From NCBI GenBank assembly GCA_903905065.1, contig CAIVEW010000068.1, positions 124,001 through 188,000 on the forward strand: a stretch of 64,000 nucleotides of DNA, read 5' to 3'. Position numbers and translations under genes: made by a program. The stretch is from an uncultured Bacteroidota bacterium (lineage in GTDB: Bacteria > Bacteroidota > Bacteroidia > Chitinophagales > Chitinophagaceae). A model generated the notes under the pieces. The model searched no databases, was not told the origin of the DNA, and saw nothing but the letters and a program-made list of their open reading frames with translations. Positions within the stretch are counted from its first letter, which is position 1. Every line of letters starts with the position of its first letter. This document shows positions 43,146 to 53,172 of the stretch, one piece after another.

Positions 43146-43907
43146 ATGAATAAAATAGATAATTTAAAGGCGGTGATAGTGGATGACGATGAATTTTGCA
43201 GCCTGCAGCTGCAGGATGTTATTACGCGTAAAGTGCGCGGAATAGACATTTTAGGCGTGTGCAATAATGCTGAAGAAGGCATTTCTAAGATTCAGCAGTT
43301 ATCACCGGATATCGTATTTCTTGATGTGGAGATGCCCGGCATGAATGGATTTGAGATGTTGAAAAAATTACCCGCAATCAATTTTGAGATAATCTTTATT
43401 ACCGCCCACGACCACTATGCGATCAGGGCCATACGCTTTTCTGCGATAGATTACTTGTTGAAGCCGGTAGATGCTACATCGTTGCAGGAGGCGCTGGACC
43501 GGGTTATTGAGAAAAAGAGAAAACATATAGAAATTCCGCAACGGCAATTAGAGATCATAAATCACCCGGCTGGTAAGCAGATGGACAATCTTGCTGTGCC
43601 CACAATGGAAGGGCTGTTATTTATTAGTCTGCAGGATATTGTCAGCTGCGAATCAGATGATAAGTACACAACTATCGTCCTTGGAGATAAGAAAAGGATA
43701 GTAGCCTCGCGGACACTGGGAGATTTTGAAGAACTATTATCAAAGCATGGTTTCTTCCGTATTCATAAATCCTACATGATAAACCTGAAGCACCTGAAAA
43801 AATATTTGCGTGGCGAGGGTGGGCAGGTCGTAATGTCCAACGGCGCAACGCTTGATGTGTCGAGAAGAAAGAAGGAGGAACTGATGGAACTTGTTTCGCA
43901 ATTCTGA
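43146..43907 (+). CDS. LytTR-family response regulator
   Basis: A 253-residue regulator. The receiver domain (about 1-125) has the acidic pocket VIVDDDE, phospho-acceptor Asp60 in DIVFLDVEMPGMNGFEM, and LLKPVD with the conserved Lys. A linker leads to a LytTR DNA-binding domain (about 155-253): GLLFISLQDIVSCESDDKYTT, RTLGDFEELLSKHGFFRIHK and VMSNGATLDVSRRKKEEL. ATG 43146 is used; the TTG-started frame enters the upstream palindrome. It is followed after 62 bases by the hybrid TPR kinase, the likely phosphate donor. LytTR regulators bind spaced direct repeats; I could not identify their targets here. Confidence 0.93.
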   Translation: MNKIDNLKAVIVDDDEFCSLQLQDVITRKVRGIDILGVCNNAEEGISKIQQLSPDIVFLDVEMPGMNGFEMLKKLPAINFEIIFITAHDHYAIRAIRFSAIDYLLKPVDATSLQEALDRVIEKKRKHIEIPQRQLEIINHPAGKQMDNLAVPTMEGLLFISLQDIVSCESDDKYTTIVLGDKKRIVASRTLGDFEELLSKHGFFRIHKSYMINLKHLKKYLRGEGGQVVMSNGATLDVSRRKKEELMELVSQF

Positions 43908-43969
43908 TCATAACTGTGACCGACTTAGTAACGAACCCGGGCGTATCCCGCTTATAACGATATATCTAA

Positions 43970-46900
43970 ATGAGCAAAACGGTGAAATCTTTTCTGTTTT
44001 TTCTTCTTATCCTGTCTGGACAGAGTGTTTATGCCCAGCCGCAACACGGCCAGCATACCGTTGATTCATTGCTGCCTTTGCTATCCAAAGCTAACGATGA
44101 CGTCGCTAAATTGGGCGTGCTCAATCTGCTGACCGATGAGTTTCCTAATATTAACCCGGACGAGGGCTTAAAATACGGACAGACAGAGCTAAAAATTGCG
44201 GAAAGGCTGAGCAGTAAAAAAGATATTTCGCATGCCTATAATAATATCGGGTTGTGTTACATGCATAAAAATGAGCCTGATAAGGCATTGGATTTTTTGA
44301 CCAGGGCGCTTGGCATTAATGGACAGATAGGTAACAAAAAGTGGGCAGGTGGCAATTCCGTGAATATCGGAATGATATATGCCAGCGAGGCTAAATGGGA
44401 TAGTGCGCTTTTCTACTATAGCAAGGCAGAAAAAATGCTGAGCGAGATCCGAGAAAAAGAGTTCCTGGCAAATGACTATCAAAACATCGCTGTCGTGTAT
44501 GTGAATACCGGCGACTACCCAAAGGCATTGCAGGAGTTGCAGAGAGCATTGAAACTGGAGATTGAAATAAACAACAAGACCGGCCAGGCAAACTGTTATG
44601 GCAACCTCGGTGTTGTATATAAATCGCTTAACGACTATCCCAGGGCATTGGAAAATTATACAAAGTCTCTGCAAATAGCTGAGGCGATTGGCAATAAAAA
44701 CCTCATTGCGGCTAGCATTGGGAACATAGGTCAGGTCTATGACGTACAAAGTGACTATCCCAAAGCACTCGAATACTATTACAAAGGTCTCAAAATTACA
44801 GAGGAATCAGGTAATAGGTCGCAAATGACCGCGTGGTATAATAACATAGGTAATGTGTTCAAGGTTCAAAAAGACTATGCAAAAGCGCTGGAGAACTATA
44901 ACATGACATTGAAAATTGCCGAAGAATTAAAAGATAAAGTAATGATTTGCATGGCAGAGGTAAATATTGGCACTACTTATATTCAATTAGAAGACTATAC
45001 CCGCTCAATGGAGCATCTTGAGCGCGCATTGAAACTTGCGAGGGAAACTGGTTACAAGATAGCTGAGGGGCGAACACTTGGTGAGATTTCTTATCACTAC
45101 CAGGTCCGGGGTGAGTATGAAAAGGCCCTGGAATTGGGGCTCCAGGGATTGAAGATACTAACCGAGGTAGGCGATAAAGAGCAGATAGCCTGGATGACGG
45201 GTGGGGTAGGAAGTACTTACCTGGATATTGCTAGAGATACGGCAGGAAAGTTCAGGCCGGGCAGGTATGTTCCGCAGACCAAAAAAGATGCGTTGAAAAT
45301 GGCAATAAAATATCTCGGAGATGCAATAGGTATAGATAATGAAATCGGAGCAATAGACGATGTTAGCGATTGTTACAAACTGCTATCGGAGGCTCAGGCA
45401 CTTACCGGCGATCATGCGGCTGCGTTAGTAAGCTTCAAAAATTATGTTCAACTAAAGGATTCGATATTTTCGGCGCAAAACAGCAGAAAGATAGCGACAC
45501 TGGATGCAAAGCGTGAGACGGAACTGAAGCAGAAGCAAATAGAAGTGCAGGAACTGCAACTGAACGCAGTAAAGAATGAACGCAAATACTATGTAGCCGG
45601 GATTGCGGGGCTCGTATTGTTGTCATTAGGTATGGTGGGCCGTTTTCGTACTGTAAAAAAGAACCGGAAAAACCTTGAGGAAAAAAACAGGGTAATAGCA
45701 GCCGAAAAAGAAAATGCGGATGTGCAACGGATACGCGCCGAAAACTCCGAGCGCTTCAAACAACAGTTTCTGGCCAATATGAGCCACGAGATACGCACAC
45801 CCATGAATGCCGTAAGCGGCATGACAGACCTGCTACTTGAAAAAGGTCCGCGGCCAGACCAGTTAGAGTATCTCCAGGCAATCAGTAAGTCATCAGAGAT
45901 ATTACTGCATATTATCAACGACATCCTGGATATGTCTAAGATAGAAGCCGGCAAGCTGGAACTGGAAACAATAGATTTTTCACTTGCAGAAACAGTAAAG
46001 CAAGTAAAGGACACACTTTCCTACAAAGCAGAGGAAAAAGGCCTGCAGCTAATTACCCATATAGACAGTAATGTAGCAGATGTGGTGATAGGCGACCCCT
46101 ACCGCCTTAACCAGGTACTCATCAACCTGGGTGGTAATGCAATAAAATTCACGGATAAAGGTGGGGTGCAGATAGACGTAAAAAGGGTAAGCGAAACCAA
46201 TGGCAATACGGCATTGCGCTTCTCTGTAACAGATACCGGTATCGGCATACCACAAGACAAATTGCAAAGCCTGTTTGAGAGCTTTACTCAAGTCAACAGT
46301 TCAGATACCCGCAAGTTTGGCGGTACTGGTCTTGGCCTTTCTATTTCAAAACAGCTGGTGGAATTGCAGGGAGGCAGCATTAGTGTGGAAAGCAAAGAGG
46401 GTAGTGGTACTACCTTCAGCTTTGTGATCACTTACAAGGAAGGCTCAGCTGAAAAACTGCTGCAGCGTATCGCCGAGGAACAAAAGATAGATGGCCATAT
46501 GCTCGACGGTTTGCGAATTCTTGTGGCAGATGATAACGAGTACAATCGTATGGTGGTAAATGAAACGCTAAGACTTAAGGCAATAGTGGACGTAGATCTA
46601 GTAACGAACGGACAAGAAGCCATTCAAAAGCTTGCACAAAACTACTACGATGTAATACTGATGGATGTGCAGATGCCGGTAATGAATGGCATAGATGCAA
46701 CGAAATACATAAGGCTGCAAATGCCTGCGCCAAAGAACCAGGTGCCTATTATTGCCCTAACTGCCAGCATACTCCGGGCTGACCTTGATATGTGTTCGGA
46801 ATCCGGCATGAATTCCTATGTTCCAAAACCGTTCAAGGCATGGCAACTTGTTCACACAATCGCAGACGTGACGGGACGGAAAGATTTTAAGGCCGCTAGA

Positions 46901-47269
46901 ACTAATTCCGGCGAAAAGGCCGCATTGAAGGATGATAGGGGGATAGTCAGCGATCTATTTTACCTGCGGGATTTCTGTGAAGGAGATGAAGTGCGAATGA
47001 AGAAATATGTAAACCTATATCTTAAGGCAATACCCGCGTTTAAAGAAAAATTACTGGCGGGAGTAGCCACAAAAGATACGACAGAAATAGCGTTGCACGT
47101 ACATTCATTCAAACCGAAATGGATGATGATGGGCATGAAAACAACAAGTGAACTCGCTACAAAAATAGACCAGCAGTGTAAAGACAACGACGATGGCGTA
47201 TATGAAAACGTTATGTTAGTGCTGCTGCAGACCGATCGGTCGGTGGAAGAACTAAAAGACAGGTGTTGA
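43970..47269 (+). CDS. TPR hybrid sensor histidine kinase (HisKA-HATPase-REC-Hpt)
   Basis: A 1099-residue membrane kinase. It has a signal peptide (FLFFLLILSGQSVYAQ), nine or ten TPR units (about 55-500; GNLGVVYKSLNDYPRALENYTKSL), a transmembrane helix (YYVAGIAGLVLLSLGMVG) and a coiled coil. HisKA shows MSHEIRTPMNAVSG with His606, and the HATPase shows NLGGNAIKFT, DTGIGIPQDK and GTGLGLSIS. A receiver has Asp899 in VILMDVQMPVMNG. A C-terminal Hpt-like domain has His1045 in HSFKPKWMMMG. A full intramolecular relay is therefore possible. It lies between the LytTR regulator and a stand-alone receiver, both on the same strand and both plausible partners. No residue of the catalytic boxes is missing. 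Confidence 0.94.
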   Translation: MSKTVKSFLFFLLILSGQSVYAQPQHGQHTVDSLLPLLSKANDDVAKLGVLNLLTDEFPNINPDEGLKYGQTELKIAERLSSKKDISHAYNNIGLCYMHKNEPDKALDFLTRALGINGQIGNKKWAGGNSVNIGMIYASEAKWDSALFYYSKAEKMLSEIREKEFLANDYQNIAVVYVNTGDYPKALQELQRALKLEIEINNKTGQANCYGNLGVVYKSLNDYPRALENYTKSLQIAEAIGNKNLIAASIGNIGQVYDVQSDYPKALEYYYKGLKITEESGNRSQMTAWYNNIGNVFKVQKDYAKALENYNMTLKIAEELKDKVMICMAEVNIGTTYIQLEDYTRSMEHLERALKLARETGYKIAEGRTLGEISYHYQVRGEYEKALELGLQGLKILTEVGDKEQIAWMTGGVGSTYLDIARDTAGKFRPGRYVPQTKKDALKMAIKYLGDAIGIDNEIGAIDDVSDCYKLLSEAQALTGDHAAALVSFKNYVQLKDSIFSAQNSRKIATLDAKRETELKQKQIEVQELQLNAVKNERKYYVAGIAGLVLLSLGMVGRFRTVKKNRKNLEEKNRVIAAEKENADVQRIRAENSERFKQQFLANMSHEIRTPMNAVSGMTDLLLEKGPRPDQLEYLQAISKSSEILLHIINDILDMSKIEAGKLELETIDFSLAETVKQVKDTLSYKAEEKGLQLITHIDSNVADVVIGDPYRLNQVLINLGGNAIKFTDKGGVQIDVKRVSETNGNTALRFSVTDTGIGIPQDKLQSLFESFTQVNSSDTRKFGGTGLGLSISKQLVELQGGSISVESKEGSGTTFSFVITYKEGSAEKLLQRIAEEQKIDGHMLDGLRILVADDNEYNRMVVNETLRLKAIVDVDLVTNGQEAIQKLAQNYYDVILMDVQMPVMNGIDATKYIRLQMPAPKNQVPIIALTASILRADLDMCSESGMNSYVPKPFKAWQLVHTIADVTGRKDFKAARTNSGEKAALKDDRGIVSDLFYLRDFCEGDEVRMKKYVNLYLKAIPAFKEKLLAGVATKDTTEIALHVHSFKPKWMMMGMKTTSELATKIDQQCKDNDDGVYENVMLVLLQTDRSVEELKDRC

Positions 47270-47376
47270 GTTTACACCACGTTTTTACCAGCTGATTTGA
47301 AGTAGACTTGCAACTGTCTTTGAGTTAAGGATAATATCCTAAATTCGTTAAGAATTATTAAACCAAATGGAAAGGT

Positions 47377-47757
47377 ATGACTAGCAAATTGGCCAAAAAA
47401 ATATTCGTAGTTGATGATGATGAAATGATGTCTGCTGCGCTTGAAGATTACCTGACAAGGAAAACCCACCACGATGTCCACTTGTTCAATACAGGAGAGG
47501 CATGCCTGGAGCACCTGTACGAAAGTCCGGATATTGTGATTCTCGATTACAACCTCAACTCGGTGTATAAAAATGCGGCCAACGGAATGAAGATATTGGA
47601 AGCAATAAAAAAGGAGGACCGGAGCATAAGAGTAATAATGCTATCTAGCCAGGAGGCTTATGGCACTGCCCTGCAGACCATAACCAAGGGAGCGGAAGAG
47701 TACGTGATCAAGGCCGAAGATGCTTTCGAGAAGATCGCAGCACTCTGTAATTCATGA
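47377..47757 (+). CDS. Receiver-only response regulator
   Basis: A 126-residue CheY-like protein. The acidic triad is in FVVDDDEMM (12-15), phospho-acceptor Asp57 is in DIVILDYNLNS, the switch Ser is in IMLSSQEAYG, and Lys112 is in EEYVIKAED. The usual LPxxDG loop after the acceptor is replaced by a longer NSVYKNAANGM segment, and the Pro after Lys is missing, so the output face differs from standard receivers. It follows the hybrid kinase by 107 bases on the same strand and may take phosphate from its Hpt domain. It has no output domain. Confidence 0.9.
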   Translation: MTSKLAKKIFVVDDDEMMSAALEDYLTRKTHHDVHLFNTGEACLEHLYESPDIVILDYNLNSVYKNAANGMKILEAIKKEDRSIRVIMLSSQEAYGTALQTITKGAEEYVIKAEDAFEKIAALCNS

Positions 47758-47789
47758 GCAGATTACTTTTTTGGAGTTGCAGCACCGAT

Positions 47790-49682
47790 TTACTTTCTTA
47801 CAATGATCTCCACACGCCTGTTCTTCCTTTGTCCTTCCTCGGTATCGTTGGGCGCTATCATTTTGGCTTCACCCCAACCCTTGGCTTGCACCTGGGCATC
47901 ATCTATACCAAAAGCCGTAATCGTTTTTGACACCATGCCGGCCCTTTTGTAGGAGAGCTCCTCGTTGATCATGGGTGTGCCCGTATTATCGGTATAAGCA
48001 TTCACAAACACCACCATGGCTTTATTGCTAAGCAGCGGTTCGAGAGCCGAGCGTAATACAGCCACATCTGAATCCGCGAGTTCCACCCTGTTCACATCAA
48101 AGTGTATGGTTGCCACAAGGCTGTCATGCACTGGTTTTATGGGGTTGTAGTTTGATGGCAGCATCACCACATTGTGTACCAGCGGTTTATGAAGGTAAGA
48201 GGTATCAAAATCCAGCGTGTCATGCACCTGAGTGTATTCCACGTGCCAGCTATGTATCGCATATTTTTTCCCCACCGCCAGCGATATCAGGAAGCTCGCA
48301 TCTCCGCGGTTACTCTGGAACTGGTAAAGTGTATCACCGGTCACCGCATTGCATACGAACATCACGGTGTAATTCAGCCGCTGGCCGCTGAGACTGTCAT
48401 ATACATAGCCCTCTATGTTGCCGGTGGGTATGGGCTGCAGGAAGGGTGGGAGGGAAACCTGGTAAAGATCGAAATTACCGGGAGGGCCGTTACGGTCAGA
48501 AGCGAAATACATTTTTCGGCCATCCATGGTCACGTACTGGCTTTTTTCGTCACTGGCTGTATTGATAGGGTAGCCAAGGTTCCGCGCCTGGTCCCAGGTG
48601 TGCTCGTTGATGCGCTTGCTCATAAAAATATCTGAGCCGCCCATGCCCGGCCAGCCATCACTGGCAAAGAAAAGGGTGCGGTTGTCTACCGAGATAAAGG
48701 GAGCGGTTTCATTACCTGCTGTATTTATTTTAGGCCCTGCATTTACCGGCAACTGCCACAATCCATTGTCGAAGCGTGATATCCAGATATCCATTCCTCC
48801 ATACCCTCCGGGCCGGTCGCTCACGAAGTAGAGTTCCCTGTTGTCCGGAGATAGAGATGGCTGGCCCTCATATGCGGGTGTGTTGATGGTTGCGCCGAAT
48901 GGCTGTGGTGTCGTCCACTCACCATCCTTGGTTACCCGGTAGGACATCAGCAGGTCGCAGCCGCCTTCTGTCCAGGCATCCCAGCTACGGTTATCGCAAC
49001 GGGTGAAAAACATATAATGCCCATCCGTAGAAATAAATTGAGCAGATTCCGGATCAGGTGTGTTGAAGATGCCCAAATTTCGCCCGGAGCACCAGTCGCC
49101 GCAGGTATCCATCGCACTGTAATAAAGGTCATCGTCCATATTGTTCATGCGCCGGGTATAGTACAGCAGGCCTGTATCTGCCGACATACAAGGATAGAGC
49201 TCCGCATCCGGTGTGTTGATCCGTACCAGGTTTTCCGGCCAATTGCGCGACTGGTTGATCAACGCGGATCTTACAAACTCGGCCTGTGCTTTCAGCTTTC
49301 GCCATTCCGGGTCATCGAGGTGAGAATTGATAGTTTGCAGCGCCTCGTCTGCATATCCGCAGGCAATGAGGCTTTTTACGAGCGGCTTGCCGAATCGTTG
49401 CTTGCCATTTGCACATCGTGCAACTGCCTTGCGGAATACATCAGCAGCCTGCGGGTATTTGCGAGCTTCAAAGTACCACTGGCCGAGTTGTGCGTACGCA
49501 TCTGAAAAGGAATGCGACTTGGCTATCGCGTGCTCCATTTTTTTACAAGCCTTATCTGGTTTTTTGGCAGCACGTTCGCGCAATGCGGCCTCATAGCAAC
49601 GGTCCGCCCGCTTGGGAACCTGCGCCACTGCAATAAAGCACGAAAACAAACAGCAAAATAAAATTAATATGCTCAGTCGCAT
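47790..49682 (-). CDS. PorE-like TPR-PD40-OmpA envelope protein
   Basis: A 630-residue protein. The signal peptide (LSILILFCCLFSCFIAVAQ) is preceded by ATG 49682; the longer frame adds 24 unlikely residues. The domains in order are TPR-like helices (about 30-130), a PD40 propeller with repeated SPDNRELYFVSDRPGGYGG, DNRTLFFASDGWPGMGGSD and DGRKMYFASDRNGPPG (about 150-420), a carboxypeptidase-regulatory-like unit (GNIEGYVYDSLSGQRLNYTVM), and an OmpA peptidoglycan-binding domain (FVNAYTDNTGTPMINEELSYKRA ... GQRKNRRVEIIV). This order equals PorE of the T9SS, but generic members with the same order are numerous, so the T9SS role is inferred. Confidence 0.85.
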   Translation of the reverse strand: MRLSILILFCCLFSCFIAVAQVPKRADRCYEAALRERAAKKPDKACKKMEHAIAKSHSFSDAYAQLGQWYFEARKYPQAADVFRKAVARCANGKQRFGKPLVKSLIACGYADEALQTINSHLDDPEWRKLKAQAEFVRSALINQSRNWPENLVRINTPDAELYPCMSADTGLLYYTRRMNNMDDDLYYSAMDTCGDWCSGRNLGIFNTPDPESAQFISTDGHYMFFTRCDNRSWDAWTEGGCDLLMSYRVTKDGEWTTPQPFGATINTPAYEGQPSLSPDNRELYFVSDRPGGYGGMDIWISRFDNGLWQLPVNAGPKINTAGNETAPFISVDNRTLFFASDGWPGMGGSDIFMSKRINEHTWDQARNLGYPINTASDEKSQYVTMDGRKMYFASDRNGPPGNFDLYQVSLPPFLQPIPTGNIEGYVYDSLSGQRLNYTVMFVCNAVTGDTLYQFQSNRGDASFLISLAVGKKYAIHSWHVEYTQVHDTLDFDTSYLHKPLVHNVVMLPSNYNPIKPVHDSLVATIHFDVNRVELADSDVAVLRSALEPLLSNKAMVVFVNAYTDNTGTPMINEELSYKRAGMVSKTITAFGIDDAQVQAKGWGEAKMIAPNDTEEGQRKNRRVEIIVRK

Positions 49683-49754
49683 CAGTCGCGAAAAGTACGG
49701 AAAAAATGCATAAACCTCTTCCTCGCGGAAGATTGTTCGGCGACTTCTGTGCAC

Positions 49755-51689
49755 CTACTCCTTGATGACGTTCAGGGTTTGCACCTGTAAGTCATCTATA
49801 AAACGTACAAAATAAACACCTGTACACATACCATTCATATCTATAGATATTTTGTGGCCGTCTACCTGTTGTGAATTTATCTTCCTGCCCGCTACGTCAC
49901 TAACGATCAGTTGTGCGCCGTTTCGTATGGTTCCGTTTATTTCAATCGTCAGTACATCGGTCACAGGGTTCGGAAAAGCAGTAATGTGTAAGCTGCCTGT
50001 AATCTGCGTAACACCGGTAGTACCCGGAAGCGTCAAAAAAGGCACCGTTACCCATGCCGATAGGTTTCCTATGGCACAGCTGTCAAGTACATGGGCATAA
50101 TAGCTCTGTCCTGCGGTCAGGCCGGTTAACGGTATACTTGTGGCTGTAGTCGCAGTGCCCGGTGTTGCGGGGGCAGCTGCACTTGTATTCACAATATATT
50201 CATACCCTAAAGAGCCTGCAACTGCCGTCCAGCTTAAGGTGGCACTTGTGTTTGTGATGGAAGATACAGAGAGCCCTGTAACTGTATCACACGCAGTAAC
50301 CGATAGGGTTGAAAAAGGAACGGTCACCCATTCCGAAAGGTTTCCCACACCACAGCTGTCGAGAACATGGGCGTAATAATTTTGGCCGGGGGTAAGGCCG
50401 GTCACAGTTATTGTTGTGCCGGCAACAAACGAACCAAGCACACTGGGCGAGGCTGAATTCATATCAACAACGTACCAGTATCCGGATGATCCTGCAACCG
50501 CTGTCCAGGTAAGGTTTGCGCTGGTGCTGCTAATGGAAGAAACAGTAAGTCCGGTAACCGTGTCACAAGTAATAGTAAGCGGACTGTAAAAGGCACGTAT
50601 GCGGCTGTTGTTCCAATCCACAAAATATACATTATTGTAGTAGTCCACTGTTACGTCCACAGGTTGGTTTACCTCTGCGGCCGTGGCAGGCCCCCAGTCG
50701 CCGCTATAGCCCGCTGTTCCGGTTCCGGCTACACTAGAGATGATCCCGGTAAAAGCATCGATCCTGCGGATGCGGTTGTTGTAGCAATCGCAGATAAAGA
50801 TATTTCCCTGCCGGTCGATGGCTATGCCGCCGGGGTAGTTTAATTCCGCAGCAGTAGCTGGCCCGCCGTCCCCACTTGATCCGAGGGTACCGTTTCCGGC
50901 GATCGTATTGATGATGCCAAATGCATCTACCTTTCGTATCCTGTGATGTCCGTTATCTGTAATATACAAATTGCCTACGGAATCCATCCGCACATAGTTG
51001 GGAAGGGATATGTCCGCAGCAGTTGCCGGCCCCAGGTCGCCGCTAAACCCGCTCGTGCCAGTGCCTACAACTGTAGAAATAATGCCCGATGTGCTGATCT
51101 TGCGTATCCGGTTATTGTGCTGGTCTGCCACAAACAGATTACCAAGAGAATCAACAGTAATACCTAAAGGGTAATTAAACTTTGCGGATGTAGCAGGTCC
51201 GCCATCTCCGAAGAAACCGGTCACGCCTGCGGTTCCCGCGATCGTCGTTATTATACCAGCCCCATCCACTTTGCGAACCACCTGATTGTTATAATCGCAG
51301 AAATAAACATTGTTATGCCTATCAACTGCCACGCCACCCGGTATGCTCATGTGAGCTGTATCGGCAAGGCCGCCATCTCCATAGAAACCATCAATGCCGT
51401 CGCCTGCTTTAGTAAATATGATGCCTCCCGGCCCTAGTTTCAGTTGCCTCACTCGGTAGTTCAACCTGTCGCCGATGAACAGGCTGCCGTATCCTGATCC
51501 GCCAAAGGAAAGAAAACCAGGGAAGTTTATCTCCGCAAGCGTATCTGGCCCGCCATCACCCGCATAGCCGGCAGTTCCGTTCCCGCATATGGTGTGGATA
51601 TTTTGGCCTTGCGAGAAATGGCTGGTCAAAAGCAAAGCCATGATTATTAACCCAGTACTTATTTGTTTCGTGCAAAATGCATTTTTCAT
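49755..51689 (-). CDS. NHL-repeat / fibronectin type III surface protein with T9SS sorting domain
   Basis: A 644-residue secreted protein (signal ends LLTSHFSQGQ). Six NHL blades of about 55 residues span 30-375, each with a GDGGPATAAELNYPGGIAID-like core and a NNRIRKI end. Two near-identical fibronectin type III domains follow (about 378-465 and 470-557; CDTVTGLTVSSISSTSANLTW). A T9SS type A sorting domain closes the protein (ITAFPNPVTDVLTIEI ... VQTLNVIKE). The propeller could bind protein or polysaccharide at the cell surface. The two FN3 domains differ by few residues, indicating a recent duplication. It lies 72 bases upstream of the PorE-like gene on the same strand. Confidence 0.9.
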   Translation of the reverse strand: MKNAFCTKQISTGLIIMALLLTSHFSQGQNIHTICGNGTAGYAGDGGPDTLAEINFPGFLSFGGSGYGSLFIGDRLNYRVRQLKLGPGGIIFTKAGDGIDGFYGDGGLADTAHMSIPGGVAVDRHNNVYFCDYNNQVVRKVDGAGIITTIAGTAGVTGFFGDGGPATSAKFNYPLGITVDSLGNLFVADQHNNRIRKISTSGIISTVVGTGTSGFSGDLGPATAADISLPNYVRMDSVGNLYITDNGHHRIRKVDAFGIINTIAGNGTLGSSGDGGPATAAELNYPGGIAIDRQGNIFICDCYNNRIRRIDAFTGIISSVAGTGTAGYSGDWGPATAAEVNQPVDVTVDYYNNVYFVDWNNSRIRAFYSPLTITCDTVTGLTVSSISSTSANLTWTAVAGSSGYWYVVDMNSASPSVLGSFVAGTTITVTGLTPGQNYYAHVLDSCGVGNLSEWVTVPFSTLSVTACDTVTGLSVSSITNTSATLSWTAVAGSLGYEYIVNTSAAAPATPGTATTATSIPLTGLTAGQSYYAHVLDSCAIGNLSAWVTVPFLTLPGTTGVTQITGSLHITAFPNPVTDVLTIEINGTIRNGAQLIVSDVAGRKINSQQVDGHKISIDMNGMCTGVYFVRFIDDLQVQTLNVIKE

Positions 51690-51718
51690 TTATTGAGGAT
51701 TTATGTAAAATTATCAGT

Positions 51719-51726
51719 CAAATATA
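51719..51726 (-). promoter_or_regulatory. -7 promoter element TATATTTG before the NHL gene
   Basis: This is a perfect TAnnTTTG on the minus strand, 29 bases upstream of the ATG at 51689. No TTG lies at the usual -33 distance. Confidence 0.45.
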
Positions 51727-51807
51727 TATTGTTCTTTCGTGAAACATAGAGATTTTTCAAAGTGTAAAGTTGAAAATCCCTTTCTCACCTGCTGATTCAA
51801 AATGACA

Positions 51808-51815
51808 TAATTTTG
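51808..51815 (+). promoter_or_regulatory. -7 promoter element TAATTTTG before the DUF2130 gene
   Basis: This is a perfect TAnnTTTG, 29 bases before the ATG at 51845, in the 155-base divergent gap shared with the NHL gene. There is no matching -33 element. Confidence 0.45.
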
Positions 51816-51844
51816 TACCTTCCAAATCACATCCAACAATCTAC

Positions 51845-53128
51845 ATGTCCACAATAGTAGTATGCCCTAATTGTAAAACGGAGTTTGAACCCACCGCTGC
51901 CATTGCTCAGTCGGTAAGAGATGATATGGCAAAGGAGTATAACCAGAAATGGGTGGAAAACTCCAAACAAAAGGAGGAGCAGTTCAGAAAGGAAAAAGAG
52001 CAGTGGCTGAAACAGCAGCAGGAGAAAGAGCAGCAATGGCAACAGCAGCAGCAGGAGCTTGCCAGGAAAGCGGAAGCAGAAAAGAAAATAGTTGAAGCCC
52101 AACTAAAAAGAGAACTCGAACAAAAAGTAGGGGCTGACTTTGAAAACAAGCTAAAGCTGCTTGAGGACGCCAACAAAACTAACCAGGCGAAACTAGCCGA
52201 GGCACGGGAAAAGGAAATGGACTTCCTGAAAAAGATGCAAGAGCTACAGACACGGGAGCAGGAGATGGAGCTGCAAATGCAGCGCCGTCTGCTGGATGAG
52301 CGCAACAAACTTGCCGAGCAGGTAAAGAAGGAAGAAGAAGAAAAAAACAAACTGCGCGATACCGAGTTCGAAATGAAGCTCAAAGAACGTGACAAGCAAC
52401 TGGACGACCAGCGCAAGCTGATAGAAGAAATGAAGCGTAAGAGCGAGCAAGGTTCTATGCAGCTACAAGGCGAGGTGCAGGAACTGGCGCTCGAGCATAT
52501 GCTGCGCTATGCTTTCCCATTCGACCTGGTGAGTGAAGTGGGCAAGGGGGTGCGTGGCGCAGACTGCATACAAACCGTGCGCAACAGCTTCGGGCAGGAG
52601 TGTGGCAAGATCATCTTTGAGAGCAAGCGCACCAAGGACTTCAGTGAAGACTGGGTGGAAAAGCTAAAGGCAGATATGCGTTCGCTGGGTGCAGACGTAG
52701 CGGTGATCGTTACACAGGCCATGCCCAAGGACATGAATGGCTTTGGTGAGCATAACGGAGTCTGGATATGCACTTTTGGTGAGGCAAGGTCCCTGGTGCA
52801 TGTGCTGCGGGATGCGGTGATAAAAGTATACAATGCTGCCAAAAGCCAGGAAGGCAAGGGCGATAAGATGGCCCTCTTGTATCAGTACCTCATAAGCAGC
52901 GAATTCTCCGAGCAATGGAGCGCGATCCGCGATGGCTTTATGGGCATGAGGATGTCCATACAAAAGGAGCGGGATGCCATGGAGAAGCTATGGAAATCGC
53001 GGGAAAAGCAACTAGAACGAGTGTTACTGAGTGCCGCTCACATCAAAGGTTCCATAGAAGGTATAGCAGGTATGGATGTGGACCTGAACCTGCTGTCGGA
53101 AGGAGATAATGGATACGTGCTGGAGTAA
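51845..53128 (+). CDS. DUF2130-domain protein with long coiled coil
   Basis: A 427-residue cytoplasmic protein. A short Zn-ribbon-like start (VVCPNCKTEFEP) precedes about 180 residues of Glu/Gln/Lys-rich coiled coil (30-215). The DUF2130 domain (about 215-400) shows LQGEVQELALEHMLRYAFPFD, VGKGVRGADCIQTV, CGKIIFESKRTKDFSEDWVEKLK and DVAVIVTQAMPKDMNGFG. This domain resembles restriction-endonuclease-like folds (the FESKRTK strand has a D/E-x-K-like pattern), so a nuclease role has been suspected; I regard that as unproven. No methylase or defence partner is near. Confidence 0.92.
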   Translation: MSTIVVCPNCKTEFEPTAAIAQSVRDDMAKEYNQKWVENSKQKEEQFRKEKEQWLKQQQEKEQQWQQQQQELARKAEAEKKIVEAQLKRELEQKVGADFENKLKLLEDANKTNQAKLAEAREKEMDFLKKMQELQTREQEMELQMQRRLLDERNKLAEQVKKEEEEKNKLRDTEFEMKLKERDKQLDDQRKLIEEMKRKSEQGSMQLQGEVQELALEHMLRYAFPFDLVSEVGKGVRGADCIQTVRNSFGQECGKIIFESKRTKDFSEDWVEKLKADMRSLGADVAVIVTQAMPKDMNGFGEHNGVWICTFGEARSLVHVLRDAVIKVYNAAKSQEGKGDKMALLYQYLISSEFSEQWSAIRDGFMGMRMSIQKERDAMEKLWKSREKQLERVLLSAAHIKGSIEGIAGMDVDLNLLSEGDNGYVLE

Positions 53129-53172
53129 CGAGCGTCTGCTAGCTGAATCAAGTTAATCAAACAAATCACGGT

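Noticed and set aside
51845-53128. DUF2130 gene as part of a defence or restriction island
   Set aside because: No methylase, helicase, integrase or other defence gene is nearby; the neighbours are a thiolase and an NHL surface protein.
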